This document shows, one piece after another, positions 45,453 through 56,789 of a stretch of DNA of 64,000 bases. Both the position numbers and the translations under genes were made by a program. Positions within the stretch are counted from its first letter, which is position 1. Every line of letters begins with the position of its first letter. This stretch comes from Adiantum capillus-veneris (taxonomy: Eukaryota > Streptophyta > Polypodiopsida > Polypodiales > Pteridaceae). A model generated the notes under the pieces. It was given only the letters and a program-made list of their open reading frames with translations, was not told the origin of the DNA and made no database searches. The stretch spans positions 70,439,176-70,503,175 of the forward strand of contig CM043969.1 of assembly GCA_014529385.2 (NCBI GenBank). Direction: 5' to 3'.

Positions 45453-46936
45453 GTTACACAAACATGAGTGCGTAAGGGGTGAATTACCATGAAGGCTTAG
45501 CTTCAGTCAATGTCCAGTTTAGTCATCACCGGCCATGCTGACAACCATGATGTTGTCTGCCGAGGACAAATTGGATGGGGAAAAACCTAATGGCTCATGG
45601 CATCTGGTACCTAAATCGATTTAGCTTTTCAAGTTGTTAAGTTGCTCAGTATTATCCTGCCTAGAAACAAGTGCTGATCAACATTATTTTGGAAGTATTC
45701 TTCTTAGTTATGTTGTTCTGGTCACAGCATTGGCACGTGTAACTGTGGACCGTCCCCTTTTTGAACTCACTTTGGAGTCCACATAGGTGTGCTCGCAGGT
45801 CTCCTTAAAAAAAAGTGTGTTTCCTGGTTAGGCAAAGGGCAATGTACCATTGGACTAGAACCACACAAAGGGTATACTCTTGACCACTATGAACTAGTGC
45901 ATGCTGGAACAACAGAAGGATCACAAGGGGAGTGTACGCAAGGAGAAATGACTCGCGTATTTAAGAGCAAATGTTCCGTTACAGAGCTACTCTTGGAAAT
46001 GTAAATTAAATCCGTCTATGAATCGCAGCTGCTCATATAGTTTTGGTTACATAGCGACCTATGGAAATGTAGATTGAATCCATAACATGGCTGCAGGTTC
46101 CGTGGGATGTTTAACATCGTACAAAGGATGCTCTCCCCATGATCTGTGGTGGAACAACAGAACAATCATGATGGGATCAAAATATGGAGACAAGTACAAA
46201 GAGAGAGAGATAGAGTCAGTCTAGTTGAATAACTTGACAATACACAAGTTCTAATACGAATTGATGGCCAGGGTCATTTACATGGTGTTCCATAACTGAA
46301 ATTCAAGCATAGTTACTCATAACAGGAAACGAAAATGGGCATGAATTGCCATTCCTTGTAACTATGAATTCGAGTGTGTCCAAGTTTTGGTGCTAGGATT
46401 AATACTCTAATAAATTGGATAATGAATGGGCTAAAATGACCAGAATGCCTAATAAAGGCCAAATATTTGTGTAACTATGCAATGCAGACTTAGTACATGA
46501 TTTGTGACAAGACAAGCTCCACCACCACCCTCCTCTTCAACGTAAGATGGCGAGTCCAATTCCAAGATGGTGAAGAAGATAAATTTGAAGTAGGTTGAGA
46601 AACAGGCTTGGTAGGATCTATAACACTTGTTGGTAGAACAAAACTCTGAGTTGATACAATCATGTTCAATATAACCCTGAAAAAGTGGTAATTAATATCA
46701 ATGTCTCTAGTTTCACCCATCAGTAACTTGGAAAGCAGTGATATCTATTTGAAGTTGAATGGCTTGACTTTGTGCCTGTCCGAGTGCCTTGTTCTCAAAT
46801 GCATGTACTTGAAAGTTTTTATGCCTCAAAATCAGCTTTTGATGCTCTTTGGGGTGTTCTTGGACTTTCTTATAGGTTACCAAAAGAGTGCTCCTAAGGA
46901 AAAAGCTCTCAAAAGGTTGTGATAACACGTTTTAGG
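45453..46936. other. Intergenic DNA downstream of the PPR gene
   Basis: No E/DYW remnant was recognised after the PPR stop. Near 46005-46070 a degenerate duplication (GGAAATGTA(A/G)ATT(A/G)AATCC) occurs. Short open frames on both strands at 46490-46928 show no family motif. GD is inserted at the right end. Confidence 0.4.
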
Positions 46937-46941
46937 GTTAG

Positions 46942-47191
46942 TGTGACGCCCTCGTTCGGGGCGTCGCGGAAACGGGGCCGCGCCGGCTCACCTGCGATGC
47001 AAACGGGACATGCAGGCAAGCAAACGCACATACAAGAACGCAACTTGAAAACTGAACGCAAGAGGGACACGAGAATGAGGGACGCGAACGAATGATCAAT
47101 ATCATAAGAAAGTGCCGAATACAAGGGACGCAAGTAATCACTTGAAAACGGGGCTGGCAAGTTGGGGGAAGTGGCACATACTTCCCTTATA
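46942..47191 (-). repeat. GD 3' LTR
   Basis: TGTGACGCCCTCGTTCGGGG to CTTCCCTTATA. The first 40 bases contain CGCCC...GGGCG inverted words that can fold. Confidence 0.92.
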
Positions 47192-47243
47192 TACACCCTC
47201 GGGTTGAGAGAGCTTGACGCCCATGTCAAGCCGGGGTTTTGAG

Positions 47244-47697
47244 GAGTGCCGATACAAAAATTGATGCCGAGGTTTTGGGGCGGATATTTACAAGGAGGGG
47301 AGTTAGATGTTGCCACCAAAATGTCTAGCTACCTAGGGTGATACTAGTTACAAAGTGGGGGGGAGGACTACTCTATGTGGTTGTCATTTAGGAGGGGAGT
47401 GCCGATACAAAAATTGATGCCGAGGTTTTGGGGCGGATATTTACAAGGAGGGGAGTTAGATGTTGCCACCAAAATGTCTAGCTACCTAGGGTGATGCTAG
47501 TTACAAAGTGGGGGGGAGGACTACTCTATGTGGTTGTCATTTAGGAGAGGAGTGCCGATACAAAAATTGATGCCGAGGTTTTGGGGCAGATATTTACAAG
47601 GAGGGGAGTTAGATGTTGCCACCAAAATGTCTAGCTACCTAGGGTGATGCTAGTTACAAAGTGGGGGGGAGGACTACTCTATGTGGTTGTCATTTAG
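47244..47697. repeat. Three tandem 153-bp repeats spanning the GD pol stop
   Basis: Unit starts GAGTGCCGATACAAAAATTG at 47244, 47397 and 47550. The third unit runs into the last codons of the polyprotein (stop at 47674-47676), so the repeat is made of 3' untranslated sequence plus the coding end. Units are nearly identical. Confidence 0.9.
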
Positions 47698-49179
47698 TGG
47701 GTTGTCCTCCTCTTCAGTTGGCATGTTGTAGAAGCACTGCACAAGGGGTCTCCCAAGTCGGAGCATGATTTCTTCAGGTACCCAAGTGCATTCCGTCATA
47801 GGGCGATTTCGCCATTTGACATAGAATAATTGTCCCCGGCGCCCAAAGCGCGACTTTAGGATGGCCTCTGGCTCATGTGGCGGGCCATCCTTTACATATT
47901 CGGGGAGGCTTCTACCATAGGTGTTATCCGGCACGAACCTTTTGAGTAGACTTACATGGAAGGCGTTGTGGATGTTGATGTGTGATGGGAGGTCCAGCTT
48001 GTAGGTGATGTCGTTGTAGGACTTCGGCACTTTGTATGGCCCATAGTAGCGGTGGTTGAACTTCGGGGAGAGGCCTTGAGGGAGGGTGATATTCTGGGAG
48101 CTGACGAGGACTAAGTCACCTTCTTGGAGGAGTTCGGCAGGCCTGCGCTTTTGGTTGGCGTATTTGGCGATGCGTACCTTGCTTTGCTCGAGACTTTTCT
48201 TTGCCCTTTGCATGCGGGTTTGCCATTGTTGAAGAAACTCTTCACATTCCAGATCCTGGGCATGCACGTTGCCGGTTGCCAGTGCAAGAGGTGTGATGAC
48301 TTCTTTACCTGTGGAGAGCTCAAAGGGGGTGTAGCCAGTGCTGCTATGGATGGAGTTGTTGTAGTGGAATTCCAGTTCGTCCATGTATTCGGACCAGTCC
48401 TTCTAATCTGCTTTGACGTAGCTGCGGATGTAGTCTTCAATGCCTTGGTTGACTCTTTCAGTCTGGCCATCGGTTTCTGGGTGGTAGGCAGAGGAGAAGC
48501 AGAGCTGGGTTCCTAGCAGCTTGAAGAGCTCGCGCCAGAGGTCGCTGAGGAAGCGGGTGTCGCGATCAGAAACTATGGCTAAGGGGAGGCCGTGGTATTT
48601 GAAGACTTTGGCGAAGAAGTGTTTGGCTACTTGGTAAGCTGTGACGGGAGGCTTTGCAGGTATGAAGTGAGCTTGCTTGGTGAAGTAGTCGACGACCACC
48701 ATGATGGTAGTGTGGCCGTGGGAGGGGGGGAGGTTGACGATGAAGTCCATACTTACCATGTCGCAAGGCCGGGAGGGTGTTGGCATGGGGTGGAGGAGGC
48801 CAGCAGGCTTGACTCGTTGAGCTTTGACCAGTTGACAGGTTGGGCAGGTACGCACGTAGTCGATTACGTCGTCCTTCATCTTTGGCCACATGTAGTGTTG
48901 ATGGAGTTTGTCATAAGATCGCTTCTGGCCCCCATGTCCAGCTAGCTTGCAGTCATGAGCCTCCCACATGAGATCTTTCTTGAGCTCTGGGTCATTGGGA
49001 ATGTAGATTTTTCCATGCGCATAGAAGAGGTTATCTCTGACTTCAAAGAGACCCACTGCCGCTTTACCAGATATGTGGTCGTGGAGCATGCGGAGGACAG
49101 CAGGATCAGCTTTCTGAGCGTCGAGGATGCGTTGGCGTAGCGTGCTGGTTGCTGAGGAGATAGCGTTGAGGGTAGGCAT
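47674..49179 (-). pseudogene. pol: GD integrase and chromodomain
   Basis: 49179-48403: zinc-binding region (WEAHDCKLAGHGGQKRSYDK, CPTCQLVKAQ) and catalytic core with all three acidic residues: VSMDFIVNLPP, IVSDRDTRFLSDLWRELF, YHPETDGQTERVNQ. One TAG stop (48400-48402) falls where CAG is likely (after YVKAD). Then 48384-47674: ELEFHYNNSIHSSTGYTPFE, LVSSQNITLPQGL, KFNHRYYGPYKV, IHNAFHVSLLKRFVP and a chromodomain (FGRRGQLFYVKWRNRPMTEC, TWVPEE). Apart from one stop, the integrase looks complete. It would insert the DNA copy; the chromodomain would guide it to marked chromatin. Confidence 0.88.
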
Positions 49180-49442
49180 TCGACTGAAGCGAGCATTTCC
49201 TTCTCATGTGTAGTCCATCTTGTTTCTACATCGGTGAACTTGTGAGATTCGTAGGCGATGGGTTGCTGCTCTTGCATGAGGACTCCACCAATGGCACCAT
49301 CGGAGGCATCTGTATGTACTTCAAATGGTTTGGTGAAGTCGGGTAGTCGGAGGACAGGGGTACTACACATGGCAATCTTCAGGTTCTCAAAAGCTTCTTC
49401 TTCTCTGGGTGTCCACTGAAAAGGTTTGTGGCCTTTGGTCAT
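48942..49442 (-). pseudogene. pol: GD RNase H, truncated by deletion
   Basis: Starts with KGHKPFQWTPREEEAFENLK and FEVHTDASDGAIGGVLMQEQ, which has the first catalytic aspartate, then THEKEMLAS. At that point (about 49190) the sequence jumps out of frame to what should be the tail of the domain (RMPTLNAISS). Roughly 60 codons covering the middle of RNase H are absent. The remaining frame beyond the jump is a shadow of the integrase frame. Confidence 0.8.
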
Positions 49443-49484
49443 CTCTGTAAGTGGGGCCGCAATCTTGCTGAAGTCGCGGATGAA

Positions 49485-51803
49485 TCAGCGGGTGTACTGA
49501 CAGAAACCCACAAATTCTCGGACTTTTTTGATGGAGGTCGGTGGGGCCCACTTGATGACGGCGTCGACTTTCTTAGGGTCCACCATAATGCCTTCGGACG
49601 TGACGATGAAGCCCAAGAACTCGATTTTCTGGACAGCGAACTCACATTTCTCAAGCTTTGCATAAAGTTGGTGTTCCCGGAGGCGCTGGAGTACTACTGC
49701 GGCATGCTTCTGGTGCTCTTCTAAGGTCTTGCTGTAAATGAGCACATCATCTATGTAAGTGATGAGAAAGTCGTCAATCATGTCACGGAAACTGTCGTGG
49801 ATTATTCTGCAGAAGGTGCCAGGACCGCCGGTGAGACCGAAACCCAGGACAAGCCATTCCCAGGAGCTGTAGCGTGTGCGGAAGGCGGTCTTCGCAATGT
49901 CTTTAAGAGCAATGCGGACTTGGTGATAGCCTGAGCGGAGATCGATGCGCGTGAAGTATTTGGCACCCTGTAATCTATCCAGGAGGTCTTCCATGAGGGG
50001 AACTGGGTACTTGTTTTTGATAGTTATTTTGTTGAGGGCCTGATAATCCACACAGAGCCGCATCGAGCCATCTTTCTTCTTGACGAACAGAACTGGGGCC
50101 CTAAAAGGAGAGCTGCTAGGCCGGATGAAACCTTGATCTTCCAATTCCTGGAGTTGCTTCTTGAGCTCTTTGAGCTCGGTGTCGTTCATGCGGTAGGGGG
50201 CCTTCGCCGGGGGTGTGCTTCCTGGGATGAGGTCAATTTCATGTTGAATTTGACGAGGAGGGGGTAGGCCGGGGAGGAGTTCTGGAGGCATGAAATCCTT
50301 GTACTTCTGAAGGATGGGGGTACGGGAGGGGTCACCCACTTTGGCCGGCTCGATGCTGATGGAGTTGAGCCTTGCTGTGGGCTGCTCCTTTGCCTGCATT
50401 ATGCAGAGGTGAATCTGAGCTCCTTTCTTGAGGGCCCGCTCTGCTTGCTTTGCACTCATGAGATTGAGTCTGGGGGATGAGTGTTCTGGAACTTTCTGTT
50501 TGCCTTTCATCGCTGCTAACTGAGCAGGGTCTTGGCGGTTGATGGGAGGCGAGTTGGTTTGAAGATGCGCCTGGCGGGTGAAAGCTTGATTTGTTGTGAG
50601 TCTGGCGCCTTGTACTGTCACTGCTTTGCCCTGATTATTTAGCAGTAATTGGTCCACCTTCATGCCTAGTAGTGCAATGAGGTACTTGTCGTTGAAGGAG
50701 AGACCAATGATTGCCTCAAAGTCGTCCATTGGGACCACTATGAAATCAAGTCGACATGTGAATTCACCCAACTCGATCCTGACTTGACGAGCTGCCTTGA
50801 CATTGTTATCCTTTCCTTGGGCAAACTTTACTGTCGTTTCGTTGACGGTGGTGAGACGTAGGCCCAGGCGCGCGGCACATTGTGGCGAGAGAAAATTGTG
50901 TGTGGCGCCTGAGTCTACCATGATCCATTGTTGCTGGGACCCAATTGTTGCTTGGACATATAAGTTCTGAATGTCCGTTATTGCCGCGGCCATGCATTTC
51001 GGGTGGAGGGAAACTGCTCCAATCCGGGGTTGCTGGTTAGCAACAGGGCTAGCCAGTTCTTCGACGCTTATTCGGGGGGGGGGGGGGGGGGGGGAGGGTG
51101 GTTCTTCTATCTGGAGGGTGTTGACCCTGCTAGATGAGGAGGCTGCTTGATTGCGTTTGCGTACACAAGGATAGTAGGGGCCATGAGAAATCCTGCAGTC
51201 ACGGCACCAGACACGATCGGGGCGCGGATTGTTATTGTTGCCTTTGTAAGTATTGGAGGAAAAATTGCTAGATGTGGTGCTGTAGGAATTGCTCGCCAAA
51301 GAGCTACGTGGTGGTGAGCGGGGCTCGTTGCTTTTGTAACTGGGTATAAATTCGCGGCCTCGCCCGGCGGGTGGGTTAGACCAGTTATTGGAGGCAAAAT
51401 TGTTGGGGCGAGGGTTGTGTGTAATGACACCTGGGGTTGAGTTTGTATCTCGTAGCTTTTCGGCCATGTTGGCGGCCCCTTCCCAGGTGTTGGGATTCTG
51501 CTTCTCTACTTCGCGACGGGCCCAGGGTTTAAGACCGTACAGGAATCCATGTAGCCTGTCTGCTGTGTGCATAAGTGGAAGTTGAAGCATCAGGCGGCGG
51601 TACTTGACAACGTAATCTGATATGGGGCCGTCTTGGCGTAGATCGCGCCACGAATCTCTGACTTTGTTTCCTTCATTCTCTGGGACAAAGTAGCTGAGCA
51701 TGTCTCTTTGTAAGTCGTCCCAGTCCTCCCAATGCTTGGATGGCTGTTCAGTGAGGAACCACACATAGGCGTCGTCGGCCAGGAAGGTTTTGGCCACTTG
51801 CAC
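49485..51803 (-). pseudogene. gag-pol: GD gag C-part, protease and RT (772-codon open frame)
   Basis: In order: gag domain end (FLADDAYVWFLTEQPSKHWE, VVKYRRLMLQLPLMHTADRL), a basic linker, a knuckle-like CRDCRISHGPYYPC (spacing CX2CX3HX5C), a poly-proline tract encoded by the 51074-51094 G run, protease (WIMVDSGATHNFLSPQCAAR), linker and RT. RT has FVKKKDGSMRLCVDYQALNK, DLRSGYHQVRI and the catalytic YIDD (LITYIDDVLIYSKTLEEHQK). The normally conserved PFGLTNAPATF box reads GFGLTGGPGTF. The frame ends at a TGA inside FCQYTR-stop-FIRDFS, a single change from CGA or TGG. Confidence 0.88.
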
Positions 51804-51806
51804 CCA

Positions 51807-52308
51807 TCAGCGTCTACCTATATTGTTCCACTGTATGTAGTCTTCAACCTCACTGAACCACTTGTTGAGTTCCAGTGAGGTGCGATGGCCTCTGTATTTC
51901 TCTGGGGGAATGGGTTTGAATTTGCCCAGTTTATTTTCATCTTCTAGAGTTCTCTCAGGGTTGTAGTAGCGCCCTTCACTTCGGTCATCCATGTAGCCTT
52001 CATCTTCGTCGATTGTCTCCAATCTTCTGGGTCGCGGTCGTCTTTGTGTGTTTCGCCGCGTGTTGACATTACTAGGCCCCGGGCGGTCTTCATGTCGCTG
52101 GCCTAGCTGTGTTTGCAGTAGGTCGCTCAGATTAGCGGACATCACGTTGATTTGGTGTTCTACGGAGGCCATGATGCGTGCCTCCAGTCATTCTTCCATT
52201 GATTCTTGTTGGTCTTGTCGCGACTTCTTCTCTTTGTTCTTCTTCGGGGCTCTATGCAGTTCCGGTTCCGTCCTGTATCCTTCTTCATCTTCTTGATTTC
52301 CCGCCATT
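51807..52308 (-). pseudogene. gag: GD gag N-terminal part
   Basis: ATG at 52308 gives MAGNQEDEEGYRTEPELHRA, and a TGA at 52188-52190 interrupts it. It continues MASVEHQINVMSANLSDLLQ, an arginine-rich segment, and FKPIPPEKYRGHRTSLELNK. A second TGA at 51807-51809 follows NNIGRR and separates it from the long pol frame. Both stops can come from one transition each. Confidence 0.75.
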
Positions 52309-52339
52309 GGGGTGCTCTTGTGGCCGGAGTCGAGGAGAA

Positions 52340-52812
52340 TTCAAAAATATTGAAAAACTGGGAAACTGCGAGAAAACGGCTTGAAAAACTTTGAAAACTA
52401 TGAAACAGTGTACAAAAGGGTCCAAAACGACGAAAACTGCGAAAAACGGCTCAAAAACGGTGAAAACCGGTCCCAAACGGTGTAAGACGGGGCAAAACGA
52501 GGTAAAACACTGAAAAACGATGGGGAACGTGGAGAAACGCGTCAAAACGGGCCAAGAATGCGGAGAACGCGGTGAAAACGGGGCGAAACGCGGGTCAAAC
52601 GAGGCAAAACGGTGAAAAACTGTGAGGAACGTGGAGAAAACGCGAGGAACGGGGCAAAACGGGGCATTCAGGCAAGGGACGTGGTGAAACGGGGCAAAAC
52701 AGGGCAACACGGGCCGAGAACGCGGAGAAAACGTGGAAAAACGAGGCAGACGGGCCGAAAACGTGGTGACAACCACGGGCCACGGGCCGACGTCGGGTCG
52801 GCGGGGATTCGA
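52340..52812 (-). other. GD untranslated leader, T-poor on the plus strand
   Basis: Between primer site and gag the plus strand is almost free of T and is made of degenerate GGCAAAACG / GAAAAACG words about 9-11 bp apart. The spurious open frame it creates (52285-52776 minus, Phe/Pro/Ser-rich) is not considered a gene. Confidence 0.6.
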
Positions 52813-52814
52813 GC

Positions 52815-52830
52815 CGAAGCTCTGATACCA
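52815..52830 (-). promoter_or_regulatory. GD primer binding site (initiator tRNA-Met)
   Basis: On the element strand it reads TGGTATCAGAGCTTCG, two bases from the LTR. Confidence 0.92.
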
Positions 52831-52832
52831 AG

Positions 52833-53082
52833 TGTGACGCCCTCGTTCGGGGCGTCGCGGAAACGGGGCCGCGCCGGCTCACCTGCGATGCAAACGGGAC
52901 CTGCAGGCAAGCAAACGCACATACAAGAACGCAACTTGAAAACTGAACGCAAGAGAGACACGAGAATGAGGGACGCGAACGAATGATCAATATCATAAGA
53001 AAGTGCCGAATACAAGGGACGCAAGTAATCACTTGAAAACGGGGCTGGCAAGTTGGGGGAAGTGGCACATACTTCCCTTATA
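52833..53082 (-). repeat. GD 5' LTR
   Basis: 250 bp; differs from the 3' LTR at ACCTGCAGG versus ACATGCAGG and AGAGAGAC versus AGAGGGAC. Confidence 0.92.
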
Positions 53083-53299
53083 GTTAGGGTTTCCATCAAC
53101 TCCTACTTGCGCACTTAATTTTTCTTGGCAAATATTTCTCTTTAAAATCTCCTCAGTTTTCTTCCTAGGAAACTTTGGTACAATTTCTCTCTCTTAAGTA
53201 TAGTTGATTTTCTCTCTATACTCTTTGAAATCTTCTCTCTAGATATTTTGGCAACTTTTTCTCTGTAAATTCTCTCCCTAGAATCTGAAAACTATTTTC

Positions 53300-53361
<62 letters not shown>
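53300..53361. repeat. Compound CT/TA microsatellite
   Basis: About 24 bp CT followed by about 39 bp TA. Confidence 0.9.
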
Positions 53362-53363
<2 letters not shown>

Positions 53364-53364
<1 letters not shown>

Positions 53365-53725
53365 ATCCTATCAAGGACATAACCCCTTATGCCATAATCC
53401 ACACAAATGTGCTAGCACTCGGTGTTTAGAAAAAAGCATGTGCGATAAGATTCTCCACCTACCATTCCTTATCCCCTACCATCCTTATCCTCCACCTCTC
53501 TCTACCTTTTGATCTGTCCACTTTGTAAAACCTCGTGGGATGACATCATCGCTTACCCAAACGAAAAGAATATTACCGACGACATAATCCCTTATGTCAT
53601 AATCCACACGGTTGTGCTAACACTCAATGTTTAGAAAAAAGCGTGTGCGATAAGATTCTCCATCTACCACTCTTTATCTTCCACCTCTCTTTACCTTTTG
53701 ACTTGTCCACTTTGTAAAACAATAA
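53364..53725. repeat. Two copies of a palindrome-bearing repeat upstream of the pararetrovirus relic
   Basis: Copies at about 53364-53530 and 53575-53725 share GACATAA-N4-TTATG(T/C)C, CATAATCCACAC, TTTAGAAAAAAGC, GTGCGATAAGATTCTCCA and TTTTGA(T/C)(T/C)TGTCCACTTTG. Related pieces recur at 55411-55600. The nature of the repeat is unknown; position suggests that it belongs to the viral relic. Confidence 0.65.
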
Positions 53726-53846
53726 ACCACCTTGGATAGTGACACCCACTAGTGCAAAGTAATACCCACTCATGTAAAATGAGATCCACTACCTTACCCA
53801 CCAAAGCGTTACCTTGAGCCTCAAGCCAAGTCTTTCCAATATAAAG
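53541..53846 (+). promoter_or_regulatory. Possible pararetroviral promoter region
   Basis: TGACATCA (53541-53548) resembles an as-1/ocs-type element and TATAAAG (53840-53846) a TATA box; both lie between the repeats and the RT relic. The arrangement is like plant pararetrovirus promoters, but the match is only to short motifs. Confidence 0.25.
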
Positions 53847-54284
53847 GAGCCCACGCCTCATTGTAAGACCATCTTGGGTTTGAGTTCTAGTTTTCCCTCA
53901 TCCATCTCGGATAGAGTCTCATTACTCATAGTAAGCTTAGCGTTAACCATTGTACAAACCTTCACAAATATAAGCTTTTCCCTTTCATGTATCGATCCCC
54001 TGCACATATAGTGTATTTCGTTTGTTACATTTGTAACCCTTTTGATTCATAATACACCGCTTCTGCCTGCAACTATATGGTGTGCGTATTTTGTATACAT
54101 ATACATATATATCGTATCATCTCAGAGTAAGTCTAGTTGTATCTCATAGTAGAAGTCTCGTCTCAAGCTTAGCATAGCCTCTTCTATACATTTTCATATC
54201 GATTCCTTGCACACTCTTGTATTACACGTTTTCTATTTAGCATCATACTACATACCTTCCACTTGCCTCTTGCCCTTTGTGCAT

Positions 54285-55313
54285 ATGCCAAGTTCTTCTC
54301 AAACTTTGATTTGAAAAGAGGATTTTAGCAATTCAAAGTACACCAAAAAGACAGTTGTAAGACAACTTCTGTGGTACTGCAAGGTATGTTTCAATGAATA
54401 TCCATGCCCATGGGATCAATGAATGCTCCATGCGAATGCCAGCTAAGAGTAGAAATTATCTTTGGCCCTATCAAGGATTGCTGCTTATTTAGTACATCTA
54501 GAGGACATCTTGATATACTCTAAAAGTATAGAATTAACATTTAAAGAAGCTTTCTTACGCTCTTGGGCATTACATGACTAGTTTTGTCCTATGCCGAATG
54601 TAGCTTCACGCTAGAAGAAGCTAAATTTTAAAGGGTAAAGATTTGCAATGGATCCATAAAACTCGAAGAGCATGTGTTAGCCAAAATTGCAAACATTCCC
54701 AATCAACTAAGGAATGTTAAAGAGTTTCAGATTTTTTTGGGATGTCTTAATTGGATAATTTGGAACATTTCTTACCTAGCTACCCTTACAATTTTTTTTT
54801 CGAAAGCTTCTACATAAAAATAGTTCAAAGAAATGGGATGCTTTATATACTAAAGCTGTCGAACTAATGAAGATGATATGCAATCAGCTCTCAAGTTGCC
54901 TAGTGACAAACAACTTCTTCTTTATACAGATACTTCTCTCAAAACATACTGTGCTCTATGAAGAACGTTCGAACAAAAGTTTCTTGGTATGTAGATCTGC
55001 CAGTGGCACCTTTCTAAAGGCAACACAAAATTACACGTTTGCTCAACAAGAAATACTTGTGACCAAACTCAGCATCAAGAAATTTTGGCTCTTTTTATTA
55101 AGAATTTTTAAAATTATCCACATGAATCTTGATAAGTGCTCCATATTTCTAACATTAAAAAATACCAATGAGCAACCAAACTCAACGTCGAGAAATTCTA
55201 TCTCTTTTTATTGTGATAAATTTCTTATTCTCTGCATGGATCTTAATAATTCCCTCAGATTTCTAACATCTAAAAATGCCAGTGAAGACAAACATCTATT
55301 GCGATATGCATCC
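54285..55313 (+). pseudogene. Endogenous pararetrovirus RT-RNase H relic
   Basis: Decayed pol fragment of Caulimoviridae type. RT opens near 54290 (FFSNFDLKRGF followed by a stop). It continues in mixed frames through a catalytic box degraded to HLED (about 54500), to the connection motif VKEFQIFLGCLNW at about 54720. RNase H follows, with a degraded region around SASGTFLKATQNYTF and QQEILVTKLSIKKFWLFLL in the 54867-55316 frame. The FLGCLNW and SGTF-x-NY motifs are those of pararetroviruses rather than Ty3 elements. No capsid, movement or protease region is visible. Multiple stops make it inert. Confidence 0.6.
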
Positions 55314-55410
55314 TAGTTTGCTCCATGGAACTACACCTATGAACGTATTAAAGGTTCAAAAAACCCTTCTAAGCCAACTCCTTTCAGAAGCAAGTGGAGT
55401 GATATTAGTG

Positions 55411-55600
55411 CTTAGCCAAGCAACAAGGATCTTACAAGTGACATAATCACTTATGTCTTTTATACCATTGCTTAGCCAAGCAAGGAGAATCTAACAAGTG
55501 ACATAAACACTTATGTCATACGCCACGGCTATACTAGCATTAGGTGATTAGAAAAAAGCAAGAGCGATAAGATTCTCCACCTACCACCACCTTTTGACCA
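55411..55600. repeat. Palindrome-bearing repeat downstream of the pararetrovirus relic
   Basis: Two 60-bp units start CTTAGCCAAGCAA at 55411 and 55471, each with GACATAA-N4-TTATGTC (55440-55457 and 55500-55517). The second continues into TTAGAAAAAAGCAAGAGCGA and TAAGATTCTCCACCTACCAC, as in the upstream copies. Confidence 0.7.

Positions 55601-56789
<1,189 letters not shown>

Larger units (their letters stand above)
46942..53082 (-). mobile_element. Ty3/gypsy chromovirus GD, youngest element
   Basis: 6141 bp with identical-length 250-bp LTRs (46942-47191 and 52833-53082) differing at two positions by eye, and a perfect duplication GTTAG (46937-46941 and 53083-53087). Order on the minus strand: 5' LTR, primer site, T-poor leader, gag, protease, RT, partial RNase H, integrase, chromodomain, a 153-bp tandem repeat, 3' LTR. 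Its GC content is clearly higher than that of the neighbours. It is broken by four stops and one deletion. Confidence 0.93.

Noticed and set aside
46490-46928. Short open frames on both strands between the PPR gene and GD
   Set aside because: No family motif, no long frame; left as unassigned DNA.
47244-47697. CRISPR-like regularly spaced repeats
   Set aside because: Units are contiguous 153-bp tandem copies without unique spacers, in a plant retrotransposon.
52285-52776. 163-codon Phe/Pro/Ser-rich open frame
   Set aside because: Lies in the GD untranslated leader, created by the T-poor plus strand; no initiation context and no domain.
53541-53846. Confident pararetroviral promoter
   Set aside because: Only one TGACG-like motif and one TATA-like word; kept as a low-confidence feature and not as a finding.
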